In this document: positions 18,368 through 28,279 of the stretch, one piece after another
Numbering within the stretch: the first letter of the stretch is position 1
Layout: each line of letters begins with the position of its first letter
NCBI GenBank assembly: GCA_947452005.1
Contig: CANGBC010000009.1
Location: 40,376-104,375 of the forward strand
From: Beijerinckiaceae bacterium
Lineage (GTDB): Bacteria; Pseudomonadota; Alphaproteobacteria; Rhizobiales; Beijerinckiaceae
DNA: 64,000 nucleotides
Direction: 5' to 3'
Program-made: the position numbers and the translations under genes
Notes under the pieces: generated by a model
What the model was told of the DNA's origin: nothing
The model's database searches: none
Seen by the model: only the letters and a program-made list of their open reading frames with translations

Positions 18368-19600
18368 ATGCAATTGTCCGATGCGCAGCGCCTTGATTGG
18401 CTGCGCCTGATCCGCAGTGAAAATGTAGGTCCGCGCACATTTCGCTCACTCGTCAATCGCTACGGCGGGGCGGGGCCAGCGCTTGCGGCTTTGCCGGATC
18501 TCGCGCGCCAAGGCGGGAGACAAATCCGCATCGCCTCGCGCGAGGATTGCGTACGCGAGTTGGAAGCCATCATCAAATTCGGTGCGCGCCTCTTGTGCTT
18601 GGGCGAAGATGATTATCCCAAAAGCCTGCGCGCCATTGATGCGCCGCCACCTGTTTTATGTGTGCTGGGCAATGTCGCTTTGTTCGAGCGCCCCGCAATT
18701 GCCATTGTCGGATCGCGCAATGCCTCAGCTGCTGGGCTTGCTTTCACCGAGCGCATGGCCGGTGAATTGGGTGTGCAGGATTTTGTCATTATCTCGGGGC
18801 TTGCACGCGGCATTGATGCGCGTGCGCATCGCGCATCGCTTTCACGGGGCACAATTGCGGTGCTCGCTGGTGGGCTGGACCGGATTTACCCAGCCGAACA
18901 TGAAGAGCTGGCACGCGCCATTGCCGAGCAGGGCGTTTTGGTGAGCGAAATGCCGCTGGGCTGGGAAGCACGCGGGCGCGATTTTCCGCGCCGCAATCGG
19001 CTTGTGTCAGGGCTTGCGCTGGGCACTTTGGTGATTGAAGCCGCGCGCCGCTCCGGCTCTTTGATCACCGCGCGGTTTGCCGCCGAGCAGGGGCGCGAAG
19101 TTTTTGCCGTGCCCGGCTCGCCGCTTGATCCGCGCGCGGAAGGCACGAATGATTTGTTGCGTGATGGCGCGACCCTTTGCACGCAAGCATCTGACATTGT
19201 CGATACGCTGGCGCCCATCTTGCGCGATGGTCTGCCACAGCCCGGGACTTTGTTTGAGACAAGCGAAGACAGCGCCGAGCCCCTGTGGGATGAATTGGAT
19301 CTCATTCCGTTTCAGGCGCCGCTCACCGAGCCCGGCCACGAGATGGATGAAGATCCAGGCCCGCCCTATGTGGCAGCACCGCCGCGCATGATGGCACGCA
19401 GCGATCAGGATTGGCGCGCGGTGATTATCGCGCTGTTGGGACCGTCACCTGTATCGCTGGATGATCTGGCGCGCATGAGCGAAGCACCGCCCGCGCAGTT
19501 GCGCAGTGTCATTCTCGATCTTGAACTGGAAGGTGCGATTGAGCGCCATGGCGGCAATCTCGTGTCGCTGCTGATGCGAAGCGGTCAATCCGCCCGATAA
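18368..19600 (+). CDS. dprA: DNA-processing protein DprA
   Basis: A 410-residue protein with an N-terminal helical region ([20 protein letters not shown]), a Rossmann-like DprA core ([71 protein letters not shown]), and a C-terminal winged-helix domain ([29 protein letters not shown] split over its helices). It loads RecA on incoming single-stranded DNA during natural transformation. The last 16 bases overlap the convergent gene below. Confidence 0.96.
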   Translation: MQLSDAQRLDWLRLIRSENVGPRTFRSLVNRYGGAGPALAALPDLARQGGRQIRIASREDCVRELEAIIKFGARLLCLGEDDYPKSLRAIDAPPPVLCVLGNVALFERPAIAIVGSRNASAAGLAFTERMAGELGVQDFVIISGLARGIDARAHRASLSRGTIAVLAGGLDRIYPAEHEELARAIAEQGVLVSEMPLGWEARGRDFPRRNRLVSGLALGTLVIEAARRSGSLITARFAAEQGREVFAVPGSPLDPRAEGTNDLLRDGATLCTQASDIVDTLAPILRDGLPQPGTLFETSEDSAEPLWDELDLIPFQAPLTEPGHEMDEDPGPPYVAAPPRMMARSDQDWRAVIIALLGPSPVSLDDLARMSEAPPAQLRSVILDLELEGAIERHGGNLVSLLMRSGQSAR

Positions 19601-19866
19601 GGCGCTTGTGTTTGCGCTTCGCGTTCTGGCTTGGTCACGCTGGGCACCTGGCTGATCCCGTCAGCTTCCGCGCGCGCCATCGCGAGAAAATACGCGAGCA
19701 ATTCGAGATTGGCAGTATTCGCCATGCGCTCCAGATCAAGCACCATCTGCCCGATGTAGCGCGCAACTTCGGCACGCGCATCCAGCATTTCAGCGGGAGC
19801 GTGCGGCTCAGCTGCGCGATGAATGCGGGTGACATTGCCTTCGGACGTCACAATGCGTGGCGGCAT
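19585..19866 (-). CDS. Conserved small hypothetical protein
   Basis: A 93-residue protein with a predicted long amphipathic helix ([19 protein letters not shown], then [17 protein letters not shown]). I recognise the pattern as a small alphaproteobacterial family without known function. It has no signal peptide or membrane segment. It is convergent with dprA, overlapping 16 bases at the ends. Codon use matches neighbouring genes, supporting a real gene. Confidence 0.65.
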   Translation of the reverse strand: MPPRIVTSEGNVTRIHRAAEPHAPAEMLDARAEVARYIGQMVLDLERMANTANLELLAYFLAMARAEADGISQVPSVTKPEREAQTQAPYRAD

Positions 19867-20001
19867 GTTTGAACTCGGAGCGGGTCAGCGGTTAACCATG
19901 ACGATAGCACAACCGTCACCCCCGAACAGCGCAAAGATGGCGTGAAACCGGTTGCATCAACAGCCTGGCGCAAGACGTTTTACCGCTGCGTCAACCGTTG
20001 C

Positions 20002-20071
20002 GGAACTTGCAGTGGAACTCGCAGTGGAACCCGCAGTGGAACTCGCAGTGGAACTTGCAGTGGAACTTGCA
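20002..20071. repeat. Tandem 12-base repeat, about six copies
   Basis: Six direct copies of a 12-base unit close to GGAACTTGCAGT, differing at two positions (CTT, CTC, CCC variants). It lies 60 bases upstream of the secreted protein start at 20133. Read in that gene's frame it would give repeated Gln-Trp-Asn-x, but no ATG or ribosome site opens that frame, so it is probably leader DNA. Confidence 0.9.
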
Positions 20072-20132
20072 TGCCAAGGTCGCATTTCTTGGGACAAACC
20101 CTCGGGAGTTTGAGACCAAGGAGTTTCATTCC

Positions 20133-20720
20133 ATGTCCAATCATCGGTCCAAGCTGTGCGGCTCTGTTCTTGCCACGGTTCTTGGCTCAGCGCTTTTGGC
20201 CACAGCTCTGCCTGTTTCAGCGGGCACGATTACGCCGACACCCTATCGCGATGTCGCGCTCAGCAGTCCTTTGAGCGAAGTCGCGGCGCGGCGTACGCGT
20301 CAGGTGAAAGCGCGCCGTCATTATGTGCGCGGGCGGCATTATTATTACCGCCGCCATAACAACGCATTCCCGGCTGCTGCGCTTGGCCTCTTCGCTGGCG
20401 CTTTGGGTGCAGCGATGGCCAACGACTATTATGATGATGGGTATTATTCCTCTGGATATGGATACCCGTCTTACGGCTATGGCTACGGATACCCGTCATA
20501 CGGCTATGCCACGCCGGCTTGGCGTCCGCGTTATTATGGGTCGCGCAATGTCTATAGCGGGCCGGTGTTTCGCGGCGGCTATGGCGGAGGGCGCGGCGGC
20601 CATATCGGTGGTCAGATCGGACGCTCCGGTGGCGCAACCTTCCACGGCGTGCGCGGTGGCGGCATGGGGATGCGTTCGGGCGGCAATCCGGGCGGGCACC
20701 ATGGCGGTGGCCGTCGCTAA
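20133..20720 (+). CDS. Secreted Gly/Tyr/His-rich protein
   Basis: A 195-residue protein with a clear signal peptide (MSNHRSKLCG, hydrophobic core, cleavage near PVSAGT). The mature part has a basic region (about residues 52-70), a short hydrophobic stretch AAALGLFAGALGAAMA near 85, then tyrosine-rich repeats of the type GYGYPSY, and a glycine-rich tail GGYGGGRGG ending GGHHGGGRR. Similar low-complexity exported proteins are common in Hyphomicrobiales; function unknown. AAGGAG at 20119-20124 supports the ATG at 20133. Confidence 0.75.
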   Translation: MSNHRSKLCGSVLATVLGSALLATALPVSAGTITPTPYRDVALSSPLSEVAARRTRQVKARRHYVRGRHYYYRRHNNAFPAAALGLFAGALGAAMANDYYDDGYYSSGYGYPSYGYGYGYPSYGYATPAWRPRYYGSRNVYSGPVFRGGYGGGRGGHIGGQIGRSGGATFHGVRGGGMGMRSGGNPGGHHGGGRR

Positions 20721-20726
20721 AAATCC

Positions 20727-20762
20727 AAAATGCCCTTCTGCTTTCAGGCGGGGGGCATTTTT
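20727..20762. terminator. Bidirectional terminator between the secreted protein gene and ruvX
   Basis: AAAATGCCC pairs with GGGCATTTT across a 17-base loop, with T-runs outside both arms depending on strand. It serves the forward gene ending at 20720 and overlaps the last codons of the convergent ruvX. Confidence 0.7.
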
Positions 20763-21238
20763 GTTTTCGTAATATGCTGCATGCGGTCGAGCGCGCCTTG
20801 CAGAATATAGGCCGCCGCCATGCGGTCGACGACCTCTGCGCGTTTGGCGCGCGAGGCATCCTGTTCGATCAGGGTGCGGGTGACGGCTGCCGTCGAGAGG
20901 CGCTCATCCTGAAAAATCACCGGCAGTGACATGTGCTGGGCCAGATTGCGCACAAAGGTGCGGGTGGCCTGCGCACGCGGGCCTTCCGTTCCATCCATAT
21001 TGAGCGGCAAGCCAATGACCATGGCAAAAGCCTCCTGCGCTTTGGCGATGGTGGCCAGGCGCTGAACATCGGCGGTGAATCTTTCGCGCCGGATCGTCTC
21101 AACGGGACTGGCAATATGGCGCTCCACATCCGACACGGCGACACCAATGGTCTTTGTGCCGAGATCGAGCCCGATCAGCCGCGCGAAACGGGGCAGGCGG
21201 TCGAGAAGCGCGTCGAGGGTCAGGATTTCAGTGGCCAT
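20744..21238 (-). CDS. ruvX: RuvX/YqgF pre-16S rRNA nuclease
   Basis: A 164-residue RNase H-fold protein of the YqgF/RuvX family, which trims the 5' end of 16S rRNA precursors and was earlier called a Holliday junction resolvase. Motifs: [16 protein letters not shown] with the first catalytic Asp, [26 protein letters not shown] with the Glu, and [12 protein letters not shown] with the last Asp. The ATG giving MATEILTL is chosen; a start 18 bases earlier is possible. Confidence 0.94.
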   Translation of the reverse strand: MATEILTLDALLDRLPRFARLIGLDLGTKTIGVAVSDVERHIASPVETIRRERFTADVQRLATIAKAQEAFAMVIGLPLNMDGTEGPRAQATRTFVRNLAQHMSLPVIFQDERLSTAAVTRTLIEQDASRAKRAEVVDRMAAAYILQGALDRMQHITKTKMPPA

Positions 21239-21393
21239 GGGCTCGGGGTAACACAAAATCCCCCTCTGGGGACAGGGCTGATCTGATCCTGAGGGCTTTG
21301 GCCCGGGGTTTGCTCACCCCTGTTGGGGGGTGCTATAGGCTCATCTCCCTATACACCCGCCGTTTAACCCGCCGTTTCTGCCTCGGAGTTTCC

Positions 21394-21681
21394 ATGTCCG
21401 TTGACCAGGCCACCGTCCGCCGGATTGCGCATCTTGCGCGTATCGCCGTGCGCGATGAGGAGGTTCCCCACCTCCAGGAAGAGCTGAACGCTATCCTCTC
21501 CTTTGTTGAAGAGCTGAGCGCTGTTGATGTCAGCGGCGTCGAGCCGATGACCTCCGTCATCCCGATGAGCTTGCCCCTGCGCAAGGACGAAGTGAGCGGC
21601 CATGCCGGCGCTGATGTCGTCACCCGCAATGCGCCGGGTGCTGAAGATCACTTCTTCACTGTGCCGAAAGTGGTGGAATGA
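21394..21681 (+). CDS. gatC: Asp/Glu-tRNA amidotransferase subunit C
   Basis: A 95-residue Gat[41 protein letters not shown], then PLRKDEV and the C-terminal [15 protein letters not shown] wrapping around GatA. It is first of gatCAB, which converts mischarged Glu-tRNA(Gln) and Asp-tRNA(Asn). The ATG at 21394 is preferred over the longer open frame. GGAG stands seven bases upstream. Its stop overlaps the gatA start by four bases. Confidence 0.96.
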   Translation: MSVDQATVRRIAHLARIAVRDEEVPHLQEELNAILSFVEELSAVDVSGVEPMTSVIPMSLPLRKDEVSGHAGADVVTRNAPGAEDHFFTVPKVVE

Positions 21682-23198
21682 TGAGCGACCTCACCAAATT
21701 CACACTCGCCGAGGCCCGCGATGCGGTGGCCTCGAAAAAAATCTCCTCGCTCGAGCTGACGCGCGCACATATTGATGCGATCGAAAAGGCGCGCGGGCTG
21801 AATGCCTTTGTGCTTGAGACGCCAGACAAAGCGCTCGACATGGCCAAAGCCTCCGATGCGCGCATTGCATCAGGGACAGCGGGTCCGCTCGAAGGCCTGC
21901 CGCTGGGCATCAAGGATCTCTATGCGACGGAGGGCGTGCACATGCAGGCCTGCTCGCATATTCTCGATGGCTTCAGGCCGCCGTATGAATCCACTGTCAC
22001 GAGCCAGCTCTGGCGCGACGGTGCGGTCATGCTGGGCAAGCTCAACATGGATGAGTTCGCCATGGGCTCGTCCAATGAGACATCTTATTATGGTCCCGTT
22101 GCCTCGCCCTGGCTGCCGCCGGGCTGGGATGAGACCAAGGGCCGCGCGGCGCTGAAAGGCGACAAGAAGGGCCTTCTTGTTCCCGGTGGCTCATCAGGTG
22201 GGTCATCGTCAGCCGTTGCCGCGCATCTGTGTCTGGCAGCAACAGCCACCGACACGGGCGGCTCGATCCGCCAGCCTGCGGCATTCACCGGCACCGTTGG
22301 CATCAAGCCAACTTATGGTCGTTGCTCGCGCTGGGGCGTTGCAGCTTTTGCCTCGTCGCTTGATCAGGCTGGTCCGATTGCGCGCACGGTGCGCGACAGC
22401 GCCATCATGCTGCGCTCCATGGCCGGATATGATGCGAAAGATTCCACCAGCGTGAATGCGCCTGTGCCTGATTATGAAAAGGCCGTGGGTGCTTCGATCA
22501 AGGGCAAGAAGATCGGTATTCCGAAAGAATATCGCATCGACGGCATGCCCGCTGAAATCGAAGCGCTCTGGCAGCAGGGCATTGAATGGCTGCGTGCAGC
22601 TGGTGCCGAGATCGTCGACATCTCTTTGCCACACACCAAAACAGCTCTGCCTGCTTATTATATTGTGGCGCCTGCGGAGGCCTCCTCCAATCTCGCGCGT
22701 TATGATGGCGTGCGTTATGGCCTGCGGGTTCCCGGCAAGGACATTTCGTCCATGTATGAGAATACGCGCGCGGAAGGTTTTGGGCGCGAAGTGCGTCGCC
22801 GCATCATGATCGGCACCTATGTGCTCTCGGCGGGCTATTACGACGCTTATTATGTGCGCGCGCAGAAAATTCGCACGCTCATCAAGCGCGACTTCGAGCT
22901 GGCCTATCAGGATGGCATTGATGCGATCCTGACGCCGGCCACGCCGTCTGCTGCTTTCGGCATTGGCGAGAAGGGATCGAGCGATCCGGTTGAGATGTAT
23001 CTCAATGACGTGTTCACGGTGACGGTGAATATGGCGGGGCTTCCGGGCCTGGCCGTGCCGGGTGGATTGTCAGCCAGCGGCCTGCCGCTGGGTCTGCAAT
23101 TGATTGGCCGTCCGTTCGAGGAAGAGACTCTCTTCTCCGTTGCTGAAGTGATTGAACAGGCGGCCGGGCGTATCAGCCTGCCGCAAGCCTGGTGGTGA
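21678..23198 (+). CDS. gatA: Asp/Glu-tRNA amidotransferase subunit A
   Basis: A 506-residue amidase-signature enzyme that frees ammonia from glutamine for the amidation by GatB. The catalytic Ser-cisSer-Lys triad is visible: Lys in [14 protein letters not shown] (near residue 80), Ser in the [13 protein letters not shown] stretch and the nucleophilic Ser in [11 protein letters not shown]. It overlaps gatC by four bases; a second ATG lies immediately after the first (21681). Confidence 0.97.
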   Translation: MMSDLTKFTLAEARDAVASKKISSLELTRAHIDAIEKARGLNAFVLETPDKALDMAKASDARIASGTAGPLEGLPLGIKDLYATEGVHMQACSHILDGFRPPYESTVTSQLWRDGAVMLGKLNMDEFAMGSSNETSYYGPVASPWLPPGWDETKGRAALKGDKKGLLVPGGSSGGSSSAVAAHLCLAATATDTGGSIRQPAAFTGTVGIKPTYGRCSRWGVAAFASSLDQAGPIARTVRDSAIMLRSMAGYDAKDSTSVNAPVPDYEKAVGASIKGKKIGIPKEYRIDGMPAEIEALWQQGIEWLRAAGAEIVDISLPHTKTALPAYYIVAPAEASSNLARYDGVRYGLRVPGKDISSMYENTRAEGFGREVRRRIMIGTYVLSAGYYDAYYVRAQKIRTLIKRDFELAYQDGIDAILTPATPSAAFGIGEKGSSDPVEMYLNDVFTVTVNMAGLPGLAVPGGLSASGLPLGLQLIGRPFEEETLFSVAEVIEQAAGRISLPQAWW

Positions 23199-23202
23199 GA
23201 CC

Positions 23203-24672
23203 ATGACGACAGCCGCAAAACCCTCCAAACTCATCAAGGGTGCGACGGGCGATTGGGAAATCGTCGTCGGCATGGAAATCCATGCCCAGATCACCTCGCA
23301 CTCGAAACTCTTCTCCAGCGCCTCGACGTCGTTTGGCGGAGATCCCAACAGCCATGTGACGCTGGTCGATGCCGCCATGCCTGGGATGCTGCCGGTCATC
23401 AATGAGGAATGCGTCAAGCAGGCGATCCGCACGGGTCTGGGCCTCAAGGCCAAGATCAATCATCGCTCGGTCTTCGATCGCAAGAACTACTTCTACCCCG
23501 ATCTGCCGCAGGGGTATCAGATCAGCCAGTTCAAAGACCCGATCGTGGGTGAGGGCGAAGTCATCGTTGATGTGTCGGCCAGCGAGCAGATCATTGTCGG
23601 TGTCGAGCGTCTGCATCTGGAACAGGATGCCGGCAAGTCGCTGCATGACCAGTCGCCCACCGAAAGCTTTGTCGATCTGAACCGCTCTGGCGTGGCGCTG
23701 ATGGAAATCGTCTCGCGTCCCGACATTCGCTCAGCCGAAGAGGCGCGCGCCTATGTGACCAAGCTTCGCACCATCTTGCGCTATCTGGGCACTTGCGACG
23801 GCAATATGGAAGAAGGCAGCCTGCGCGCTGACGTGAACGTGTCTGTGCGCCGCCCGGGCGAGCCTTTGGGCACGCGCTGCGAGATCAAGAATGTCAATTC
23901 GATCCGCTTCATCGGCCAAGCTGTCGATGTCGAGGCGCGTCGCCAGATTGCGATCATCGAAGATGGCGGCAAGATCGATCAGGAGACCCGCCTGTTTGAT
24001 CCGGGCAAGGGTGAGACGCGCTCCATGCGCTCAAAGGAAGAGGCGCACGATTATCGCTACTTCCCCGATCCCGATCTGCTGCCTCTGGAATTCGATCAGG
24101 CCTATGTCGATGAGCTGGCCAAGGGCCTGCCGGAGTTGCCCGACGACAAGCGTGCGCGCTTCATCGCTGAATATGGTCTGCCGCCCTATGATGCGGGCGT
24201 GCTGGTCATGGAACGCGAGTCCGCTGATTACTTCGAGGCGGTTGCGCGCGGTCGCGATGCCAAGATGGCAGCGAACTGGGTGATCAACGAATTGTTTGGC
24301 CGCCTGAACAAGGAAGGCAAGACGATTGCGACCTCGCCGGTCAGTGCTCAGCAGCTCGGCACCATTGTCGATCTGATTTCAGCTGGCACCATCTCTGGCA
24401 AGCTTGCGAAAGATTTGTTCGAGATCGTCTGGAGCGAAGGTGGCGATCCAAATGTCATCGTCGAAGAGCGCGGCATGAAGCAGGTCACCGACACCGGTGC
24501 GATTGAAAAGGCCGTCGATGAAATCATCGCAGCCAATCCGGAGAAGGTTGAGCAAGCGAAAGCGAAGCCCACCATGCTCGGTTGGTTCGTCGGTCAGGTG
24601 ATGAAACAGACCGGCGGAAAAGCGAATCCGGAAGCCGTCAACACGCTCCTCAAACAGAAATTGGGGATCTGA
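23203..24672 (+). CDS. gatB: Asp/Glu-tRNA amidotransferase subunit B
   Basis: A 489-residue GatB, the kinase/amidase partner binding the misacylated tRNA. Motifs: [49 protein letters not shown], and [12 protein letters not shown]. The C-terminal YqeY-like tail domain ends [10 protein letters not shown]. It starts four bases after gatA; a strong terminator follows 50 bases after the stop, so gatCAB is one closed transcription unit. Confidence 0.97.
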   Translation: MTTAAKPSKLIKGATGDWEIVVGMEIHAQITSHSKLFSSASTSFGGDPNSHVTLVDAAMPGMLPVINEECVKQAIRTGLGLKAKINHRSVFDRKNYFYPDLPQGYQISQFKDPIVGEGEVIVDVSASEQIIVGVERLHLEQDAGKSLHDQSPTESFVDLNRSGVALMEIVSRPDIRSAEEARAYVTKLRTILRYLGTCDGNMEEGSLRADVNVSVRRPGEPLGTRCEIKNVNSIRFIGQAVDVEARRQIAIIEDGGKIDQETRLFDPGKGETRSMRSKEEAHDYRYFPDPDLLPLEFDQAYVDELAKGLPELPDDKRARFIAEYGLPPYDAGVLVMERESADYFEAVARGRDAKMAANWVINELFGRLNKEGKTIATSPVSAQQLGTIVDLISAGTISGKLAKDLFEIVWSEGGDPNVIVEERGMKQVTDTGAIEKAVDEIIAANPEKVEQAKAKPTMLGWFVGQVMKQTGGKANPEAVNTLLKQKLGI

Positions 24673-24722
24673 ATCGCGCGCATGTCGGGAGTGTGATTCT
24701 CCCGATTTGCGCGATTCGCATC

Positions 24723-24752
24723 GCGCCGCGGTCTCCGCGGCGCTTTTTTTTT
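24723..24752 (+). terminator. Intrinsic terminator of gatCAB
   Basis: GCGCCGCGG pairs with CCGCGGCGC around three bases, followed by nine T. It sits 50 bases after the gatB stop. Confidence 0.92.
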
Positions 24753-25294
24753 GAAAAAAAACGCCTCTCGCAAAATTTTTTTTTCGATGCTTCAGAGCGC
24801 TCTCACATGCCTTCCTGCGCAAGATGGAGAGCACTCTGCGACCTGCTTCAACACGTGGTGGAGAGCAGGGCAAAAAATCCAGTCTGAGGTCTTTTGGGGC
24901 TTGACAAGAATCGAGACCCGAATCGGATCGTTTAATCTTGGTTAACGCCAGGGGCTTGCAAGAAACCCGCTAAAATGGGGCATTTCTTCGCCGGGCCTCT
25001 CGGGGGATGGGGCTTTTGCAGCCTTTTCAGGGCTGTGCGTGTCGGGCGTGCAGGGGGGCTTGTGAGGGTTTGAGTCTGTCTGTTTCAGCAAGGCTGAAAT
25101 GCTGTCTCAAGTAGCGTTGAATCGAGTTTCGCGAATGCTTGCATCGCGATGGTCTTGCGAGCGCATGACTGGGTCTGAATCGAGTAATCAGCCAAACAGA
25201 CACTTGCACCACTCGTTAACGAGGCTAGGTTATCCACGCCTCATGCCGGTGCTGACTTCTTTTCGCCGGCGGATCAAATCAGAGGGGACCTCAG
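24753..25294 (+). promoter_or_regulatory. Long leader/promoter region of the H1-like gene
   Basis: 540 bases without a convincing gene. It contains TTGACA at 24901-24906 with no good -10 at standard spacing, the stem TTTCAGC/GCTGAAA at 25082-25098, a second stem CGCGA/TCGCG near 25130-25150, and one DnaA-box-like TTATCCAC at 25230-25237. AGAGGGGACC just before the ATG is a poor-to-fair ribosome site. It probably includes a long 5' untranslated leader for the histone-like gene, but the transcription start is not evident. Confidence 0.35.
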
Positions 25295-25618
25295 ATGGCT
25301 AAGGCAACAACGAAGCGTAAGCCGGCTGCGAAGAAGACCGCGGCCAAGAAGACTGCCCGTAAGGGCGCTGCTAAGAAGAGCGTTCGCAAGACCGCTAAGA
25401 AGGCAGTGAAGAAGACCGCCAAGAAGGCCGTCAAGAAGACTGCCAAGAAGGTTGTCAAGAAGACTGCCGCTAAGAAGGCCGTCAAGAAGACTGCCAAGAA
25501 GGCCGTCAAGAAGACTGCCGCTAAGAAGGCCGTCAAGAAGGTTGCTGCCAAGAAGGCCGTTCGCAAGCCCGCTAAGAAGCGCGCTGTGCGTAAGGCTAAG
25601 GTTGCTCCGGCAGCCTAA
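25295..25618 (+). CDS. Histone H1-like Lys/Ala-rich protein
   Basis: A 107-residue protein made almost wholly of Lys, Ala, Val, Thr and Arg in repeating blocks such as KKTAKKAVKKTA, without a folded domain. Bacterial H1-like proteins of this build (related in composition to Chlamydia HctB and the tail of some nucleoid proteins) bind DNA without sequence preference. The DNA has internal direct repeats around AAGAAGGCCGTCAAGAAGAC, so the length is likely to vary between strains. The topA C-terminus has the same composition. Confidence 0.85.
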   Translation: MAKATTKRKPAAKKTAAKKTARKGAAKKSVRKTAKKAVKKTAKKAVKKTAKKVVKKTAAKKAVKKTAKKAVKKTAAKKAVKKVAAKKAVRKPAKKRAVRKAKVAPAA

Positions 25619-25989
25619 TTCTTGGTTCCTGTTTTCGAACAGGGTCAGGAACAGCCGCGTGACACGATCGCCTCCGTGGTGGTCGTGTCAACGGCAGGAT
25701 GATCGGCAGCTCATGCTGCTCTCGTTCGAGACGCCTCTCTCGTCCCTTCAGCGGATCGGAGAGGCGTTTGCATTTGAGGGGTACGCGACCAGCGGGTCTG
25801 CCTCACACATGCCTCACACTTGCCTGTCAGATGCCTCTGTCGGCCCTTCGAGCGCCACACAGGTTCAAAATCTCCCCTCAGAGCGCGGGTATCTTCTCGT
25901 CACAGGCCAACGCCATGCGCGTGGCGCCACGGCGTGCTGTGGCACGTGTGAGTGCGTGGGGTGGTGTGGAAGCTTTTCGTGCGTGCGCC
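25619..25989. other. Gene-free stretch with stem-loops
   Basis: 370 bases between convergent genes. TGACACGA pairs with TCGTGTCA (25658-25690) and ACGCCTCTC pairs with GAGAGGCGT (about 25729-25766). The first may end the H1-like transcript although no long T-run follows. Forward frames here are antisense extensions of the transglycosylase gene and lack their own coding signs. Confidence 0.5.
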
Positions 25990-26736
25990 TCAGCGCGCGT
26001 CAGCGGAGGTGGTCGCAGTGTCCACGGGCGGGCTGTTGGCCCGTCGCAGGTCTTTCAGCAGACCCTTGCGCTTCGCCTCGGGGTAATAGCCACTCATGTA
26101 AAGGCGGCGTGCCTTTTCTTCCTGCCCACCGGAGACGATCCAGGCATTGGCGAGATAGGGCATGGCATAAGTCAGGTTGGTGCGTGCATCGAGCAGGCCG
26201 GACACATCGCCCGTATAGCCCATGGATTTGGCGGTCGCATGGCTCACCTGCATCAGTCCGAAATGGGCTTTGGCCTTGAGCGCGGGATTGTAGCGGCTCT
26301 CTTGCTGCACAATGCGATGCGCCAGGCGCAAAGGCACGCCATGCTGGCGCGCGTAATCTTCGATCATGGCGTGAAGCGGTGAGCGTCCGGCCAATGATGT
26401 TTCAGACTCGGCCTCAACGCTTTTGGCGACGCGCGACACATGTTCGGGCTCGTCCGTTGTTTCTGCATCAAGCCAGTCAGGGCGCGGCACAGGCAAAGGC
26501 ATGCGCGTGGGCAGACTTGCAACACGCACGCTGGCCGGTGCGGCTGGTGCCGCAGGCTGCGCCTCAATGGCGTCAACGGTGTCTTGTGCGAGGCCAGGTG
26601 CATCCAGCCACGCAGGACGCGGCACGGGCAGGGGCACGCGATCAAACGCTGTCGCCGCATGAGCTATGAGGGGCAACAGAAACGTCAGCGCCGCAGCCTG
26701 TGCTGCAGCGCGCGTCATGAATGCAGAGCGAACCAT
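25990..26736 (-). CDS. Lytic transglycosylase, SLT domain
   Basis: A 248-residue exported protein: signal peptide (hydrophobic stretch ending near IAHAATA), then two repeats of the type PLPVPRPxWLDA (near residues 35 and 80), then a soluble lytic transglycosylase domain with the catalytic Glu in QQESRYNP, GLMQVSHATAKSMGY and NLTYAMPYLANAW. It cleaves the glycan strand of peptidoglycan. The ATG at 26734-26736 with GAGGAGA upstream is preferred to a TTG one codon earlier. Confidence 0.88.
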   Translation of the reverse strand: MVRSAFMTRAAAQAAALTFLLPLIAHAATAFDRVPLPVPRPAWLDAPGLAQDTVDAIEAQPAAPAAPASVRVASLPTRMPLPVPRPDWLDAETTDEPEHVSRVAKSVEAESETSLAGRSPLHAMIEDYARQHGVPLRLAHRIVQQESRYNPALKAKAHFGLMQVSHATAKSMGYTGDVSGLLDARTNLTYAMPYLANAWIVSGGQEEKARRLYMSGYYPEAKRKGLLKDLRRANSPPVDTATTSADAR

Positions 26737-26960
26737 CAAGTCTCCTCAGGGTCGAGCAATCCAACATGATGCTGGAGGCTTCCCCGGGGGCGCGTTACAG
26801 ACAGAACTGGGTCTGCAGCAGCCGATTTAACGCGAAGGCCTTTTCAGCCCCCTCCGACTTGCCCTATTGGTGAATCAGTAGAACGGGCCTTGTCGGCCCC
26901 AATTGTGGCAGCAAAGCGGCAAACCTGCCTGTTTTGATTTAGCCGCGCCCGGATTGAGTT

Positions 26961-27896
26961 ATGCTGCGCAAGAAGAAAATCCCGATAAAGCCGAAACATC
27001 GCACCGCTTTGGATGCTGTCCGCCCCTACAGCTGGCGGATCGGGCTCACCTATGCGCTGACATTTTTGGAAGATCTTCTTGAGCTGTCGTACCCATGGGC
27101 GACAGGTCTGGCGATTGATGGTCTCATCACGCATGACTTTCATCAGGCCATTCCGATTGTCTTGGCCTGGATGGGACGCGCCTCGATTGGGTGCTTCCGC
27201 CAGATGTATGACACGCGCGTCTATACGCAGGTTTATAATGACATCGTCGAGGACACGATCATCCGCCAACGCAGTGCGGGGATTGAGGCCACCTCGGTTG
27301 CCGCGCGCTCGGCCATGTCGCGCGAATTCGTGTCCTTCTTTGAAATCGATGTGCCGGTTGTCATCACCTCGCTGATCCATATCTTCGGGTCGGCGATCAT
27401 TCTCTTCTGGTACGACATGACGATTGGCGCGCTGGCCGCGCTGCTCTTCATTCCCGTCTATCTGGTCAACAAGGTCTATATCCGCGTCACCACCCGCCTC
27501 AATCGCGGGCTGAATGACCAGCTGGAAAAGGAAGTCATCTATATCGAGCGCTTCCAGCGGCCGGAGGTGCGCGAGCATTTCACGCTCGTGCGGCAATGGC
27601 GCGTGAAGCTGTCGGATGCGGCGGCGTATAATTGGACGATCATCGAAGTCCTTTCGATCCTCGTTTTCATCGCCATTCTGCTGCGTGCCACCGTGCTGCC
27701 GGAAAGCGAGACGGGGGATATTTTTGCGATCCTCGTCTATGTCTGGCGTCTGATGGAAGGGCTCGATCATGTGCCCACCATCGTCCAGCAGCTGACGCGC
27801 CTGCGCGATATCTCGCTGCGCATCGGCCAAGGCGCCAGCGTGGAAGATGTCTCGGAGCAGCTTGAGGAAAGCGAGCCAGACGAGAAACCACTTTAA
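26961..27896 (+). CDS. Stand-alone ABC-transporter six-helix membrane domain
   Basis: A 311-residue protein matching an ABC exporter transmembrane domain but with no nucleotide-binding domain. Helical stretches occur near residues 28-50, 66-75, 130-185 and 240-290, and the pattern VRPYSWRIGLTYALTFLEDLLELSYPWATGLAIDGLI is exporter-like when read in pieces. It ends in an acidic tail ESEPDEKP. No ATPase gene is adjacent; the nearest, at 28456, carries its own membrane part. It belongs to a small family of solo ABC membrane proteins; role unknown. Confidence 0.72.
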   Translation: MLRKKKIPIKPKHRTALDAVRPYSWRIGLTYALTFLEDLLELSYPWATGLAIDGLITHDFHQAIPIVLAWMGRASIGCFRQMYDTRVYTQVYNDIVEDTIIRQRSAGIEATSVAARSAMSREFVSFFEIDVPVVITSLIHIFGSAIILFWYDMTIGALAALLFIPVYLVNKVYIRVTTRLNRGLNDQLEKEVIYIERFQRPEVREHFTLVRQWRVKLSDAAAYNWTIIEVLSILVFIAILLRATVLPESETGDIFAILVYVWRLMEGLDHVPTIVQQLTRLRDISLRIGQGASVEDVSEQLEESEPDEKPL

Positions 27897-28018
27897 CGCA
27901 GCGAGAGCTTAAGTGAGCTCTCAATTTACTGAGCTAAAGCGTTACTGATAAAAAGTATTTCGACATTTAAATAATCCTGCGCCATGCTGGAGCCGCTGGG
28001 GTTTCTTCGTCTGTGCTG

Positions 28019-28279
28019 ATGGGACATTTTGTGTCGAGCTTGAGCGAACAATCATTGCGGCCCCTCACGCAAGCGCTGGTGGGAGCGCTTGAAGTGACGT
28101 TGGAGGAAATAGCCGCCCTCCGCAATTACGAGAACGGCCCCTGGGCCGACGCTCTGGAAGACATGGTCTTGCAGACGGCCGCCGGATTGTTCGGCCGCGG
28201 CCCGGATGCGGATTCCTTGCAAGTGGCGCAATCGGCGCTGCGCGCCTGTTTCCGCAACATGCGTGCGCAACTGCACTGA
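28019..28279 (+). CDS. Small hypothetical protein
   Basis: An 86-residue soluble, mostly helical protein (SEQSLRPLTQALVGALEV, then ALEDMVLQTAAGLFGRG and AQSALRACFRNMRAQ). I do not recognise the family. Amino-acid content and third-position GC fit a real gene, but the ribosome site is weak and a GTG six bases earlier is also possible. The preceding 27897-28018 is AT-rich for this genome (GATAAAAAGTATTTC and nearby) and may hold its promoter. Confidence 0.5.
   Translation: MGHFVSSLSEQSLRPLTQALVGALEVTLEEIAALRNYENGPWADALEDMVLQTAAGLFGRGPDADSLQVAQSALRACFRNMRAQLH

Noticed and set aside
20002..20071. CRISPR array
   Set aside because: The 12-base units are contiguous with no spacers, and no cas gene is present.
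25230..25237. Replication origin
   Set aside because: A single DnaA-box-like sequence without clustering, AT-rich region or dnaA/parA neighbours is not enough.
25452..26279. 275-codon forward open frame
   Set aside because: It overlaps the H1-like gene and runs antisense to the transglycosylase; its composition (Arg/Ser/Pro-rich) is typical of shadow frames.
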